This document shows positions 36,256-45,631 of a DNA stretch of 49,252 nt, piece after piece. How positions within the stretch are numbered: position 1 is the stretch's first letter; each line of letters begins with the position of its first letter. This stretch comes from Roseateles puraquae. Lineage in GTDB: Bacteria > Pseudomonadota > Gammaproteobacteria > Burkholderiales > Burkholderiaceae_C. The DNA lies in contig NZ_NISI01000008.1 in NCBI RefSeq assembly GCF_002205845.1, positions 1 through 49,252 on the forward strand, given 5' to 3'. A model generated the notes under the pieces. The model did no database searches. It saw only the letters and a list, made by a program, of their open reading frames with translations, and had not been told where the DNA came from. Position numbers and translations under genes: made by a program.

Positions 36256-36747
36256 TCACACCTCAGTGCCGTAGATGATGAAGCCTTCATGGCGGGCCAC
36301 CTGCTCGTACAGGGCCCGCCCGGCGGCGTTGGTGGTGTGGGTCTGCCAGTACACCCGCCGGCCGCCCGCGTCGCGCACGGCGACGTAGACGCCCTCGATC
36401 AAGGCGCGCCCGACACCGCGGCCGCGGGCGTCAGGCGCGGTGAAGAGGTCTTGCAGATAGCAGGTCGGCTCGATGCGCGTGGTGCTGCGATGGAACAGGT
36501 AGTGCACCAGCCCGAGCAGTGCCCCGTCGGCAGCTTCAGCCACGAGGGCGTGGACCGGTTCGTACGGGTCAAAGAAACGGGACCACGTGGCCTCGGTGAT
36601 GGCGGCCGGCAGCGCCGTCTCGCCAGCCCGGCCGTAGAAGGCGTTGTAGCCGTCCCAAAGGGGCTGCCAGGCGGCGCGGTCTGACCGGCGAACCGGGCGA
36701 ATGCAGAGTGGGGGCAGGGAGCTCATCGTGAAGGATTGTGGAGGCAT
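36256..36747 (-). CDS. GNAT family N-acetyltransferase
   Basis: A 163-residue acetyltransferase with the acetyl-CoA binding motif DARGRGVGRALIEGVY and the following AGGRRVYWQTHTTNAAGRALYEQV, which resembles GNAT proteins acting on small amines or protein N-termini. The target is unknown. The ATG at 36726 (MSSLPPL) is an equally good start. It is convergent with the outer-membrane channel gene. Confidence 0.9.
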   Translation of the reverse strand: MPPQSFTMSSLPPLCIRPVRRSDRAAWQPLWDGYNAFYGRAGETALPAAITEATWSRFFDPYEPVHALVAEAADGALLGLVHYLFHRSTTRIEPTCYLQDLFTAPDARGRGVGRALIEGVYVAVRDAGGRRVYWQTHTTNAAGRALYEQVARHEGFIIYGTEV

Positions 36748-36813
36748 TGCCTACATTGGCTTCACTCTCGGCGCGCAGCATGCGAGCCTTGTCCATGCCA
36801 AGGAGGAACACCG

Positions 36814-37095
36814 ATGAAACACCTGATGCCCGCCACGCTGCTGCTCGCCGTGACGGCCGCCTTTGCCCAGCCGCCCGAGGGCCCGCCGCCCGGCGGTGAG
36901 CGGCGCGGCCCGCCGCCCGAGGCGCTGGCAGCCTGCAAGACGGCCAAGGCCGGCGCCGACTGCAGCTTCGCGCAAGGCGAGCGCACCACCAAGGGCAGCT
37001 GCTGGGCCCCCGAGGGCAAGCCCTTGGCCTGCCGCCCGAAAGACATGCCGCCACCGCCCGCGGGCGGCGCCTCGGCACCGCCCCCGAAACGCTGA
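36814..37095 (+). CDS. Small exported four-cysteine Pro-rich protein
   Basis: A 93-residue protein with a signal peptide ending AAFA (about 18), then a Pro/Gly-rich linker and a core with four cysteines at 41, 50, 63 and 73 (C-X8-C-X12-C-X9-C), followed by a Pro-rich tail. The ribosome site AGGAGGAAC is very strong, suggesting high expression. The cysteine pattern would suit two disulfides in the periplasm, where DsbA/DsbB act. No function is assigned; similar small proteins are scattered in proteobacteria. Confidence 0.8.
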   Translation: MKHLMPATLLLAVTAAFAQPPEGPPPGGERRGPPPEALAACKTAKAGADCSFAQGERTTKGSCWAPEGKPLACRPKDMPPPPAGGASAPPPKR

Positions 37096-37105
37096 AGCGC
37101 GTTGA

Positions 37106-38647
37106 TCAGCCGGCGGTGACCGGGATGCCGATACCCTTGCCGCTGGCGATGCGCTCCTTCCAGTCCGCCGGCCCGGTGATGTGCGCGCTGGTGCCGCTGG
37201 CGTCGACCGCCACGGTCACCGGCATGTCGACCACGTCGAACTCGTAGATGGCTTCCATGCCGAGGTCCGCAAAGCCCACGACCTTGGCGCCCTTGATCGC
37301 CTTGCTGACGAGGTAGGCTGCGCCACCGACCGCCATCAGGTAGGCGCTCTTGTGGTTCTTGATCGACTCGATGGCCACCGGGCCACGCTCGGCCTTGCCG
37401 ACCATGGCGATGAGGCCCGTCTTGGCCAGCATCATGTCGGTGAACTTGTCCATGCGCGTGGCGGTGGTCGGGCCGGCCGGGCCGACGACCTCGTCGCGCA
37501 CCGGGTCCACCGGGCCGACGTAGTAGATGACGCGGTTGGTGAAGTCCACCGGCAGCGGCTCACCCTTGGCGAGCATGTCCTGGATGCGCTTGTGGGCGGC
37601 ATCGCGGCCAGTCAGCATCTTGCCGTTGAGCAGCAGGGTGTCGCCGGGCTTCCAGCTCGCTACTTCAGCCGGCGTCAGCGTGTTCAGGTCGACGCGGCGG
37701 CTCTTGTTGTAGTCAGGCGCCCAGTTCACATCCGGCCACAGGTCCAGGCTCGGCGGCTCGATGTAGCTCGGGCCACTGCCGTCCAGCACGAAGTGTGCAT
37801 GCCGTGTGGCGGCGCAGTTCGGGATCATGGCGATGGGCTTGCTGGCCGCGTGGGTCGGGAAGGTCTTGATCTTCACGTCTAGCACCGTGGTCAGGCCGCC
37901 CAGGCCCTGCGCGCCAATGCCGAGGGCGTTGACCTTCTGGTAGAGCTCGATGCGCAGTTCCTCGAGTTTGTTTTGCGGGCCGCGCTGCAGCAGCTCGTAC
38001 ATGTCGATGTCTTCCATCAGCGCCTGCTTGGCCAGCAGGGCGGCCTTCTCGGCCGTGCCACCCACGCCGATGCCCAGCATGCCCGGCGGGCACCAGCCGG
38101 CGCCCATGGTGGGCACCGTCTTGAGCACCCAGTCGACGATGTCGTCGCTGGGGTTGAGCATGTAGACCTTGCTCTTGTTCTCCGAGCCGCCGCCCTTGGC
38201 CGCGACGATGACGTCCACCGTGTTGCCCGGCACGACCTCCATCTGCACGACGGCGGGCGTGTTGTCCTTGGTGTTCTTGCGCGCAAAGATGGGGTCGTCC
38301 AGCACCGACGCGCGCAGCTTGTTGTCCGGGTTCAGGTAGCCGCGGCGCACGCCTTCATTGACGGCGTCTTCGATGCTGCCGGCAAAGCCCTCCCAGCGCA
38401 CATCCATGCCGATCTTCAGGAAGACATTCACGATGCCGGTGTCCTGGCAGATGGGCCGCTTGCCTTCGGCGCACATGCGGCTGTTGGTCAGGATCTGCGC
38501 GATCGCATCCTTGGCCGCGGGCGAGGCCTCGGCCTCGTAGGCGCGCGCCAGGTGCGCGATGTAGTCGGCCGGGTGGTAGTAGCTGATGTACTGGAGGGCG
38601 GCGGCGACGCTGTCCACCAGGTCGTCGTACTTGATCGTGGTGCTCAT
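37106..38647 (-). CDS. fumA: Class I (iron-sulfur) fumarate hydratase
   Basis: A 513-residue class I fumarase, interconverting fumarate and malate with a [4Fe-4S] cluster. The three cluster cysteines are Cys67 (RPICQDTG), Cys186 (AGWCPPGMLGIGVGG) and Cys278 (PNCAATRH). The C-terminal swivel domain contains GPTTATRMDKF. This oxygen-sensitive enzyme is complemented by the iron-free FumC encoded 1.3 kb away. The start at 38647 follows the family; upstream in-frame codons are not conserved in type. Confidence 0.95.
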   Translation of the reverse strand: MSTTIKYDDLVDSVAAALQYISYYHPADYIAHLARAYEAEASPAAKDAIAQILTNSRMCAEGKRPICQDTGIVNVFLKIGMDVRWEGFAGSIEDAVNEGVRRGYLNPDNKLRASVLDDPIFARKNTKDNTPAVVQMEVVPGNTVDVIVAAKGGGSENKSKVYMLNPSDDIVDWVLKTVPTMGAGWCPPGMLGIGVGGTAEKAALLAKQALMEDIDMYELLQRGPQNKLEELRIELYQKVNALGIGAQGLGGLTTVLDVKIKTFPTHAASKPIAMIPNCAATRHAHFVLDGSGPSYIEPPSLDLWPDVNWAPDYNKSRRVDLNTLTPAEVASWKPGDTLLLNGKMLTGRDAAHKRIQDMLAKGEPLPVDFTNRVIYYVGPVDPVRDEVVGPAGPTTATRMDKFTDMMLAKTGLIAMVGKAERGPVAIESIKNHKSAYLMAVGGAAYLVSKAIKGAKVVGFADLGMEAIYEFDVVDMPVTVAVDASGTSAHITGPADWKERIASGKGIGIPVTAG

Positions 38648-38731
38648 GGTGTCCCGAAGGCTCAAGGTGAAATCGGGCGGAATTATCCGGCAGCCCTCCT
38701 GACGGGAAGCTTGGGCGCGGCAATCGCCCCA

Positions 38732-38766
38732 AGAAAACACCCCCTGGCCGGCAGCGGCACAGGGGG
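38732..38766 (-). terminator. Terminator after PEP-CTERM gene
   Basis: On the minus strand CCCCCTG (38766-38760) pairs with CAGGGGG (38746-38740) around a 13-nt loop, followed by a T-rich TGTTTTCTT. It lies 40 nt past the stop of the PEP-CTERM gene and before fumA, so the two are separate transcripts. Confidence 0.7.
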
Positions 38767-38805
38767 CGGGTTCAGGGCGCAGGCGCTGGTTCAGCGCCGG
38801 GCATG

Positions 38806-39630
38806 TCAGGCGTTCTTGCGACGACGCGCCGCAACGACGCCGGCCAGGGCCAGGCCGACGAGGGCGATCGAGCCCGGTTCGGGCAGTTCAGTGCCGCCGA
38901 CCGAGCCGATGGCCACCGAGGCGAAGCGCAGCGTGCCGCCGGCCACCAGGAACTCGCCGAAGCCGTCACCGAAGAAGGTGATCTTGCTGAAGGTGCCCGA
39001 CGAGTCGATGGCGCCGATGAAGTTGGTGTAGCTGTTTTCCAGGGCGAAGCCAGGGTTGTCGGTGTCGGTCAGTGCATTGGCCGGCAGGGTGGCGGCGCCG
39101 CCGTCGAAGGCGATCCACAGGCCGGAGCCGGCCGCGGGCACGCTGTAGGCGTTCTGGACGTCGACCGACCGCGTGTTGCCGGTGCAGCAGGTCGCCCAGT
39201 CACCGATCTCGAAGCCGAAGGCGTTGACCGGCGACGAGAAGGTGAAGGTCAGGCCGCTGGTGAAGCCGTCGATGTCCGGCTTGCCGCCCACGCCGCCGCC
39301 CAGGCCTCGCTGCGGGCTGATGTCCCAGGCGTCGCCCGACAGGGCGCGACCGTTGTTGCTGTACACGCCGTTGTCGGCTGTGGCCAGGGCGCCCGTGTCG
39401 GTGCGGGTGACGGTCACGGTGGCCGCATGGCCGTTCAGGTCAACGTAGCTGAAGGTGCTCGCGCCCGAGGTCACCTGGGCGGTCGTCACGGAGGCGCCGG
39501 TGGCGGTGATGACGTTGTCGAAGGTGGAGATGTTGGGCAGGGCCAGGTTGTAGACGACCGGCGCTGCGACGGAGGAACCGGCGGCGAACAGGGCGAGCGA
39601 GGCGACGGCGGCGAGTTTCTTGAAAATCAT
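38806..39630 (-). CDS. PEP-CTERM protein under sigma-54 promoter
   Basis: A 274-residue exported protein with signal peptide MIFKKLAAVASLALFAAG and onwards to VAA (about 23), and a C-terminal sorting tail LPEPGSIALVGLALAGVVAARRRKNA. The body has a beta-rich look with CCTGN in the middle (two adjacent cysteines). GAGGAAA serves as ribosome site. Unlike the other PEP-CTERM genes here it is preceded by a strong -24/-12 promoter match and has its own terminator, so it is a single-gene sigma-54 transcript. Confidence 0.9.
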   Translation of the reverse strand: MIFKKLAAVASLALFAAGSSVAAPVVYNLALPNISTFDNVITATGASVTTAQVTSGASTFSYVDLNGHAATVTVTRTDTGALATADNGVYSNNGRALSGDAWDISPQRGLGGGVGGKPDIDGFTSGLTFTFSSPVNAFGFEIGDWATCCTGNTRSVDVQNAYSVPAAGSGLWIAFDGGAATLPANALTDTDNPGFALENSYTNFIGAIDSSGTFSKITFFGDGFGEFLVAGGTLRFASVAIGSVGGTELPEPGSIALVGLALAGVVAARRRKNA

Positions 39631-39677
39631 TACTAAATGTTTCCTCTAAGGGGTGGGTTGAAAGCGGAGGCCCTAAA

Positions 39678-39693
39678 AGCAGTATGTGTGCCA
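39678..39693 (-). promoter_or_regulatory. Sigma-54 (-24/-12) promoter
   Basis: On the minus strand TGGCAC, five bases, then CTGCT match the RpoN consensus TGGCAC-N5-TTGCW with the invariant GG and GC exactly 12 nt apart. The start point would lie near 39667, about 37 nt before the ATG of the PEP-CTERM gene. Confidence 0.75.
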
Positions 39694-39731
39694 AGCGGAG
39701 TTCCCCCTTGTGGATCAAATAGTTGGCATAT

Positions 39732-39750
39732 TTGTAAATTGACGTTACAA
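39732..39750. promoter_or_regulatory. Inverted repeat upstream of sigma-54 promoter
   Basis: TTGTAA and TTACAA flank a 7-nt spacer about 40-70 nt upstream of the -24 element, in an AT-rich stretch. A further CTGTAA half-like sequence follows at 39755-39760. This is the expected kind of place for an enhancer-binding activator such as PrsR, but the protein that binds is unknown. Confidence 0.4.
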
Positions 39751-39873
39751 CTATCTGTAAGTCGATCCGACATCCCACGAATAGAGATTGACTTGTTTTG
39801 CAAACTGCGCATGCTGCAGTGCGCAAGGTGAGTTTGTCGTTGCCCCGCCGTCAGGGGGCTTGGTTGGGGTGGC

Positions 39874-39879
39874 TATGCT
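39874..39879 (+). promoter_or_regulatory. Probable fumC -10 box
   Basis: TATGCT preceded by GGC, 33 nt before the fumC ATG. The same GGCTATG context precedes lgt (47366-47372). No convincing -35 is present. Confidence 0.35.
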
Positions 39880-39912
39880 GGCGACCTTCACTGATCACCG
39901 CAGAGCGCCGCC

Positions 39913-41298
39913 ATGAGCACCCGCATCGAGCACGACACCTTCGGCCCCATCGAAGTCCCGTCTCACCGCTTGTGGGGAGCGCAAACGCAGCGCTCGCTGC
40001 AGAACTTCGACATCTCGGGTGAGCGGCAGGCGCCGGAGCTGATCCGGGCGCTGGCGCGCGTGAAGCGGGCCTCGGCCGTCGTCAATCACGCGCTGGGCCT
40101 GCAGGAGGTCGCCAAGACGCAGGCGATCGTCGCCGCGGCCGATGAAGTCATCGCCGGGCTGCATGCCGACGAGTTTCCGTTGGTGGTCTGGCAGACCGGT
40201 TCCGGCACCCAGACCAACATGAACGTGAATGAAGTGCTGGCCAATCGCGCGAGCGAGCTGCTGGGCGGTCCGCGCGGGGAGGGGCGCTTGGTGCACCCCA
40301 ACGATGATGTGAACCGCAGCCAGAGCAGCAACGACGTCTTCCCCACGGCCATGCATGTGGCGGCCGTGCAGGCGCTGCGGGAGCGGCTGCTGCCGCCGCT
40401 GCAGGCGTTTCGCGCCACGTTGGCCCAGAAAGCGCAGGCCTTTGACGGCATCGTGAAGATCGGCCGCACGCATCTGCAGGACGCCACGCCGCTGACCCTC
40501 GGTCAGGAGATCTCAGGCTGGGTCGCGCAACTGGCGCACGGCGAGCGGCATGTGCTGGCAGCCCTGCCGCACCTGCATGAACTCGCACTCGGTGGCACGG
40601 CGGTTGGCACCGGCCTGAATGCGCCGCCGGGCTACGCCGAGCAGGTGGCGGCCGAACTTGCCCGGCTGACCGGCCACCCGTTCGTGACGGCGCCGAACAA
40701 GTTCGAGGCGATGGCCTCTTGCGACGCCCTGGTGCATGCCCACGGCGCGCTCAAGACCCTGGCTGCGAGCCTGAACAAGATCGCCAATGACGTGCGCTGG
40801 CTGGCCAGCGGCCCGCGCAGCGGCCTGGGAGAGATCAGCATTCCGGAGAACGAGCCCGGTTCGTCCATCATGCCCGGCAAGGTCAACCCGACGCAGAGCG
40901 AGGCGGTCACGATGCTCGCCGCGCAGGTGATGGGCAGCGACGTGGCAATCAACATTGGGGGCGCGTCGGGCAACTTCGAGCTGAACGTGTTCCGGCCGAT
41001 GGTGATCCACAACTTCCTGCAGAGCGTGCGGCTGCTGGCCGATGGCATGGCCAGCTTCAACAAGCATTGCGCGGTGGGCATCGAGCCCAACGAGGCGCGC
41101 ATCGCCGAACTGGTGGGCCGTTCGCTGATGCTGGTGACGGCGCTCAACACCCACATCGGTTACGACAAGGCCGCCCAGATCGCCAAGAAGGCGCACAAGG
41201 ACGGCAGCAGCCTGCGCGAGGCCGCGCTGGCGCTCGGCCATGTGACGGCCGAGCAGTTCGATGCGTGGGTGGTACCCGGCGCGATGGTCGGGCGGTGA
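39913..41298 (+). CDS. fumC: Class II fumarate hydratase
   Basis: A 461-residue iron-free, oxygen-stable fumarase of the aspartase/fumarase superfamily. The signature [15 protein letters not shown] holds the catalytic serine loop, and [14 protein letters not shown] and [16 protein letters not shown] are the two other conserved substrate-binding blocks. It replaces the Fe-S enzyme under oxidative stress or iron limitation in other bacteria. It is transcribed away from the sigma-54 PEP-CTERM gene. Confidence 0.97.
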   Translation: MSTRIEHDTFGPIEVPSHRLWGAQTQRSLQNFDISGERQAPELIRALARVKRASAVVNHALGLQEVAKTQAIVAAADEVIAGLHADEFPLVVWQTGSGTQTNMNVNEVLANRASELLGGPRGEGRLVHPNDDVNRSQSSNDVFPTAMHVAAVQALRERLLPPLQAFRATLAQKAQAFDGIVKIGRTHLQDATPLTLGQEISGWVAQLAHGERHVLAALPHLHELALGGTAVGTGLNAPPGYAEQVAAELARLTGHPFVTAPNKFEAMASCDALVHAHGALKTLAASLNKIANDVRWLASGPRSGLGEISIPENEPGSSIMPGKVNPTQSEAVTMLAAQVMGSDVAINIGGASGNFELNVFRPMVIHNFLQSVRLLADGMASFNKHCAVGIEPNEARIAELVGRSLMLVTALNTHIGYDKAAQIAKKAHKDGSSLREAALALGHVTAEQFDAWVVPGAMVGR

Positions 41299-41337
41299 GG
41301 GGGCTGAGGGCGCTCAGGGGCGCCCATGGCCGACGGG

Positions 41338-41925
41338 TCAGTGCGCCTTGGCTTCCTGGTGTGACAGCAGACGGTCGGTGTAGGCAATGGCCATGGCCGA
41401 CAGCAGGAAGGCGACGTGGATGACGGTCTGGTACATCAGCACCTTGTCGTCGTAGTTGGCGGCATTGATGAAGGTCTTGAGCAGGTGGATGGAGCTGATG
41501 CCGATGATGGCCGTCGCCAGCTTGACCTTCAGCACCGACGCATTCACATGGCTCAGCCACTCGGGTTGATCGGGGTGGCCTTCCAGGTCCATGCGCGACA
41601 CGAAGGTCTCGTAGCCCCCGACGATGACCATGATCAGCAGGTTGGAGATCATCACCACGTCGATCAGCCCGAGCACGACCAGCATCAGCACCGTCTCGTT
41701 GAGCTTCTCCGGCAGCGCGTCGGACTTGTAGCCAATGCTCTTCACCAGCAGTTCGAGCGCATGCTGGTTGCCGAAGGCCGCCTCGATCAGGTGCACCAGC
41801 TCCGTCCAGAACTGATACACGTAGACGCCCTGGGCCAGGATCAAGCCGAGGTACAACGGTAGTTGCAGCCAGCGGCTCGCAAAGATGAGGCGGGGCAGGG
41901 GACGCAGCTGGGGATCGGTCTTCAT
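41338..41925 (-). CDS. YqhA/UPF0114 family membrane protein
   Basis: A 195-residue protein of the TIGR00645/UPF0114 family with three to four hydrophobic helices (about 22-42, 78-105, 135-155, 165-185). The middle helix [20 protein letters not shown] and the following [12 protein letters not shown] are diagnostic. Its function is unknown. It is divergent from acs and shares with it the intergenic region that has the CRP-like site. Confidence 0.9.
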   Translation of the reverse strand: MKTDPQLRPLPRLIFASRWLQLPLYLGLILAQGVYVYQFWTELVHLIEAAFGNQHALELLVKSIGYKSDALPEKLNETVLMLVVLGLIDVVMISNLLIMVIVGGYETFVSRMDLEGHPDQPEWLSHVNASVLKVKLATAIIGISSIHLLKTFINAANYDDKVLMYQTVIHVAFLLSAMAIAYTDRLLSHQEAKAH

Positions 41926-41969
41926 GGACGGCGGCAGGAGTCGGAGCTAGGTCTTCGAGGGCGCCGGAT

Positions 41970-41985
41970 TGTGACCGATCTCACG
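41970..41985. promoter_or_regulatory. CRP/FNR-type site upstream of acs
   Basis: TGTGA-CCGATC-TCACG fits the CRP consensus TGTGA-N6-TCACA with one mismatch. Its centre lies 70 nt before the acs ATG. A near copy stands before the TPR gene at 46272-46287. In E. coli acs is CRP-activated, which supports the reading, but the regulator in this organism is inferred. Confidence 0.55.
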
Positions 41986-42047
41986 CCGTCAGGGCATCGT
42001 CAGTCGTGCGCCGCACAGTCCGCGCAAGCAACTTCAGGAGACACGCC

Positions 42048-44009
42048 ATGAGCACGCTCAACACCTATGCCCCCAGCCCCGAGTGGGTCGCCAACGCTCA
42101 TGTGAAGGGGGAGGCGGGCTACGCCGCGCTGGTGGCGGAAGCTGAGAAGGACTACGCCGGCTACTGGGCGCGCCTGGCTCGTGAGCTGGTGACCTGGCAG
42201 ACCCCTTTCACCAAGACCCTCAACGACAGCGAGGCGCCGTTCTTCAAGTGGTTCGAGGACGGCAAGCTCAACGTCTCCTACAACTGCCTGGACCGCCATG
42301 TGGAGGCCGGCAAGGGTGACAAGACCGCGCTGATCTTCGAGGCGGACGACGGCAGTGTGACGCGCGTCACCTACGCCGAACTGCTGGCCAAGGTCAGCCA
42401 GCTGGCGAATGCGCTGAAGGCCCGCGGCATCCAGAAGGGCGATCGGGTCGTCATCTACATGCCCATGTCGGTCGAGGGCGTGGTGGCCATGCAGGCCTGC
42501 GCCCGCATCGGCGCAACCCACTCGGTGGTGTTCGGCGGCTTCTCGGCCCAGAGCCTGCGCGACCGCATCCAGGACGCTGGCGCCGTCGCCCTGATCTGCG
42601 CCGACGAACAGCAGCGTGGCGGCAAGGCGTTGCCGCTGAAGGCCATCGTCGACGAGGCCTTGGCCGACAACAGCTGCCCCACGTTGAAGGACGTCATCGT
42701 CTACAAGCGCACCGGCGGGAGCATCGCCTGGGTCGAGGGCCGCGACCTGTGGTTGCATGAGCTGATGGCGGTGGCCTCCACCACCTGCGCGCCGGAGTGG
42801 GTCGAGGCCGAGCATCCTCTCTTCCTGCTCTACACGTCCGGCTCCACCGGCAAGCCCAAGGGCGTCCAGCACAGCAGCGGCGGCTACCTGCTGCACGCCG
42901 CGCTGACCACCAAGTGGACCTTCGACCTGAAGGACGACGACATCTTCTGGTGCACCGCCGACATCGGCTGGGTGACCGGCCACAGCTACATCACCTACGG
43001 GCCGCTGGCCCTGGGCGGTACCGAGATCGTGTTCGAAGGCGTGCCGACCTTCCCGGACGCTGGCCGCTTCTGGCAGATGATCCAGAAGCACAAGGTCAGC
43101 ATCTTCTACACGGCGCCCACGGCCATCCGTTCCCTGATCAAGGCGGCCGAGACCAACGAGGCGGTCCACCCGAAGAACTACGACCTGAGCTCGCTGCGCC
43201 TGCTGGGCTCGGTGGGCGAGCCGATCAACCCGGCCGCCTGGGAGTGGTACCACCAGCACGTCGGTGGCGGCCGCTGCCCCATCGTCGACACCTTCTGGCA
43301 GACGGAGACCGGCGGCCACATGATCACGCCGCTGCCGGGTGTGACGACGCTGGTGCCGGGCTCCTGCACGCTGCCCTTCCCGGGCATCCAGGCGGCCATC
43401 GTCGACGAGACCGGCAATGACGTGCCCAACGGCCAAGGCGGCATCCTGGTCGTCAAGAAGCCGTGGCCCAGCATGATCCGCACGATCTGGGGCGACCCCG
43501 AGCGCTTCAAGAAGAGCTACTACCCGTCCGAGCTCAAGGGCTACTACCTGGCAGGCGACGGCGCCATCCGTGACGCCGAGACCGGCTACTTCACCATCAC
43601 GGGCCGTATCGACGACGTGCTCAATGTGTCCGGCCACCGCATGGGCACGATGGAGATCGAGTCGGCCCTGGTGAGCTGCACCGAGCTGGTCGCCGAGGCC
43701 GCCGTGGTCGGCCGGCCGGACGACACCACCGGCGAGGCCATCTGCGCCTTCGTCGTGCTCAAGCGCCCGCGCCCGAGCGGTGACGAGGCCAAGGCCATCG
43801 CCAAGCAGCTGCGCGACCATGTCGCCAAGGAGATCGGCCCGATCGCCAAGCCCAAGGACATCCGCTTCGGCGACAACCTGCCCAAGACGCGCTCCGGCAA
43901 GATCATGCGTCGGTTGCTGCGCTCGGTGGCCAAGGGTGAGTCCGTCACCCAGGACACCAGCACGTTGGAGAACCCCGCCATCCTGGAGCAGCTCGGCCAG
44001 GCGTACTGA
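42048..44009 (+). CDS. acsA: Acetyl-CoA synthetase
   Basis: A 653-residue AMP-forming acetate:CoA ligase for acetate assimilation. The P-loop-like motif [12 protein letters not shown], the [10 protein letters not shown] core and the C-terminal [11 protein letters not shown] with the catalytic, acetylation-controlled lysine are all present. The ATG at 42048 follows TCAGGAGACACGCC. It is divergent from the YqhA-type gene, preceded by a CRP-like site and followed by a strong hairpin terminator. Confidence 0.97.
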   Translation: MSTLNTYAPSPEWVANAHVKGEAGYAALVAEAEKDYAGYWARLARELVTWQTPFTKTLNDSEAPFFKWFEDGKLNVSYNCLDRHVEAGKGDKTALIFEADDGSVTRVTYAELLAKVSQLANALKARGIQKGDRVVIYMPMSVEGVVAMQACARIGATHSVVFGGFSAQSLRDRIQDAGAVALICADEQQRGGKALPLKAIVDEALADNSCPTLKDVIVYKRTGGSIAWVEGRDLWLHELMAVASTTCAPEWVEAEHPLFLLYTSGSTGKPKGVQHSSGGYLLHAALTTKWTFDLKDDDIFWCTADIGWVTGHSYITYGPLALGGTEIVFEGVPTFPDAGRFWQMIQKHKVSIFYTAPTAIRSLIKAAETNEAVHPKNYDLSSLRLLGSVGEPINPAAWEWYHQHVGGGRCPIVDTFWQTETGGHMITPLPGVTTLVPGSCTLPFPGIQAAIVDETGNDVPNGQGGILVVKKPWPSMIRTIWGDPERFKKSYYPSELKGYYLAGDGAIRDAETGYFTITGRIDDVLNVSGHRMGTMEIESALVSCTELVAEAAVVGRPDDTTGEAICAFVVLKRPRPSGDEAKAIAKQLRDHVAKEIGPIAKPKDIRFGDNLPKTRSGKIMRRLLRSVAKGESVTQDTSTLENPAILEQLGQAY

Positions 44010-44041
44010 TCGACGCGTGCCCGGCGCTCGCCCCTGACGCG

Positions 44042-44068
44042 AAGGCCGCTCGATGAGCGGCCTTTGTT
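44042..44068 (+). terminator. Terminator after acsA
   Basis: AAGGCCGCTC pairs with GAGCGGCCTT around a GAT loop, followed by TTTGTT. It lies 32 nt after the acsA stop and may also stop the convergent esterase transcript. Confidence 0.75.
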
Positions 44069-44096
44069 CGCTGGGTTCGTCCAGCGCAGGGCGAGG

Positions 44097-45476
44097 TCAG
44101 CTGCGTGCGCGGCGCACACGGGCCGTCACCACCGCCAGGCCGCCGAGCATCAGCGCCACGCTGGCCGGCTCGGGCACGGGCGACACGTCCAGCGCCTGAT
44201 CGAGGTGGATCTTCAGGAACTCGGTCGCATCCGACGTCAACGCCCGGCCGCCGCCGCCTGGGAAGTTGTTGTCGTTCACCACCAGCAGCGTGTGGGCATC
44301 GATGACATGCACGTTCTCGATGGTCACGTAGGGAAACGTGAACGTCGTGCTGCCGTCGCGGTTGAGGTCGTTCGGATCGGCGATCGCCATCAGGTCGACC
44401 AGCTCGGTCTTCTCCACACTGCCGTCGGCACCGACCTTGTTCAAGTCGATCTTGAACAGCTTCTTGAACGGCGTGCCGCCGCTGGTGGCCGTGGCGCCAT
44501 TGCGCTCGATCACGATGAACTCGTGGTCGTTGATCGCCGTCATGTCGCCGATGTTGGTGCCATTGGCGTCCAGCTTGTAGACCCAGCTCTGCGTCGTGTA
44601 GAGGTTGCTGTCGATGTTGAACTCGTTGATGCGCAGCGTCTTGGCGGCATCACCCGTCACGGTGCCTTCCAGCAAGGTGTAGAGGCGGTCGCCGGCACGG
44701 TTGATGGCCATGCCCTCGAAGCCGCGTGAGCTGCCCAGGTTGGCCGGCGTGCTGCCCCGGTAGGCGTTCTCGGGCGCGAAGACGCCGGGCAGGCTCACGT
44801 CGCGCGCCAGCACCTTGCCGCTGGCGTCGGTCTTCACGAGGTAGGGGCCGAACTCGTCGCCAAACCACAGGTGGCCGTTCTTGTCCTGGCGCACGCTTTC
44901 GGTGTCCAGGTCGGCGCCGGTGAGCAGCCGGCCCGTGCGGATGCTCGCGTCCACGGCGATGCTGCTCGGGTTGCGGGTGGCGTCGCCGTTGTAGTACTTG
45001 GTGTAGTCGGCCTGGATGCTGAAGCCGAGCTGCCGGTTGGGATCACTCAGCGTGATGCGGGTGTTGGCGTCGAAGCCGGCGCGGGCGGCGCCCGTGGCCC
45101 AGTCGGCCGCTGAGACCGTGCCGCTGCCGCCCTGGGCGGTGCGGAAGTCCGGCAGCACCGCATACATGCGCAGCAGCGAGTCGGCCGAGCTGGCCTGCGT
45201 GCCGAAGCCGTTGTCCACCAGGAAGCGGTAGCTGCCACCGGCGCCGGCCAGCACGCCGGAGAAGCCCTGCACGGGCTGCAGGTTGACGTAGGGCGGGTTG
45301 TTGGCCGGGCTCGCGGCGTTGGTGAAGCCGAACTGGCCGGAGGTGGGGCCATCGGAGAAGGTCGGCGCGGGCATCACGGCCCAGCCTTCCAGGGTCGGCG
45401 CGGCATGCGTGGCGGGCGTGACCGAGAGCGCGGCGACCGCGGTGCAAAGAACGGTCAACAGTTGGCGGGGCTTCAT
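44097..45476 (-). CDS. PEP-CTERM phytase-like esterase
   Basis: A 459-residue exported protein: signal peptide to about residue 26, a phytase-like esterase domain (PF13449 type) with TESVRQDKNGHLWFGDEFGPYLV, GFEGMAINRAGDRLYTLLEG and ENVHVIDAHTLLVVNDNNFPGG, then a PEP-CTERM tail VPEPASVALMLGGLAVVTARVRRARS. It is likely a beta-propeller phosphatase/esterase acting outside the cell or in the matrix. The acidic loops could bind calcium. The start at 45476 gives the signal peptide. Confidence 0.9.
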   Translation of the reverse strand: MKPRQLLTVLCTAVAALSVTPATHAAPTLEGWAVMPAPTFSDGPTSGQFGFTNAASPANNPPYVNLQPVQGFSGVLAGAGGSYRFLVDNGFGTQASSADSLLRMYAVLPDFRTAQGGSGTVSAADWATGAARAGFDANTRITLSDPNRQLGFSIQADYTKYYNGDATRNPSSIAVDASIRTGRLLTGADLDTESVRQDKNGHLWFGDEFGPYLVKTDASGKVLARDVSLPGVFAPENAYRGSTPANLGSSRGFEGMAINRAGDRLYTLLEGTVTGDAAKTLRINEFNIDSNLYTTQSWVYKLDANGTNIGDMTAINDHEFIVIERNGATATSGGTPFKKLFKIDLNKVGADGSVEKTELVDLMAIADPNDLNRDGSTTFTFPYVTIENVHVIDAHTLLVVNDNNFPGGGGRALTSDATEFLKIHLDQALDVSPVPEPASVALMLGGLAVVTARVRRARS

Positions 45477-45586
45477 GAGGGCGGTTTCCAAGGTCGCAGA
45501 ACAGCCTGCGCGCCGCATTCTTGGAAGGCCCCGTGACCGGTCAGTGAAGGTGCTCTACGCCGTGGGTCAACGAGTTAGGGGGGCAT

Positions 45587-45610
45587 GAAAACAGGCCCCG
45601 CAGGGCCTGT
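45587..45610 (-). terminator. Terminator after cytochrome c gene
   Basis: On the minus strand ACAGGCCC, loop TGCG, GGGCCTGT is followed by TTTTC. It lies 22 nt after the stop of the cytochrome c gene. Confidence 0.75.
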
Positions 45611-45631
45611 GATGCGTGGGGCGGGCGGTGC

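Noticed and set aside
41308..41325. Hairpin between fumC and the YqhA-type gene
   Set aside because: Only a 6-bp stem with no T run; such stems are common in GC-rich intergenic DNA.
45534..45543. TGACCGGTCA palindrome upstream of the esterase gene
   Set aside because: It is short and resembles the TetR operator core only partly. Similar words also occur inside genes here.
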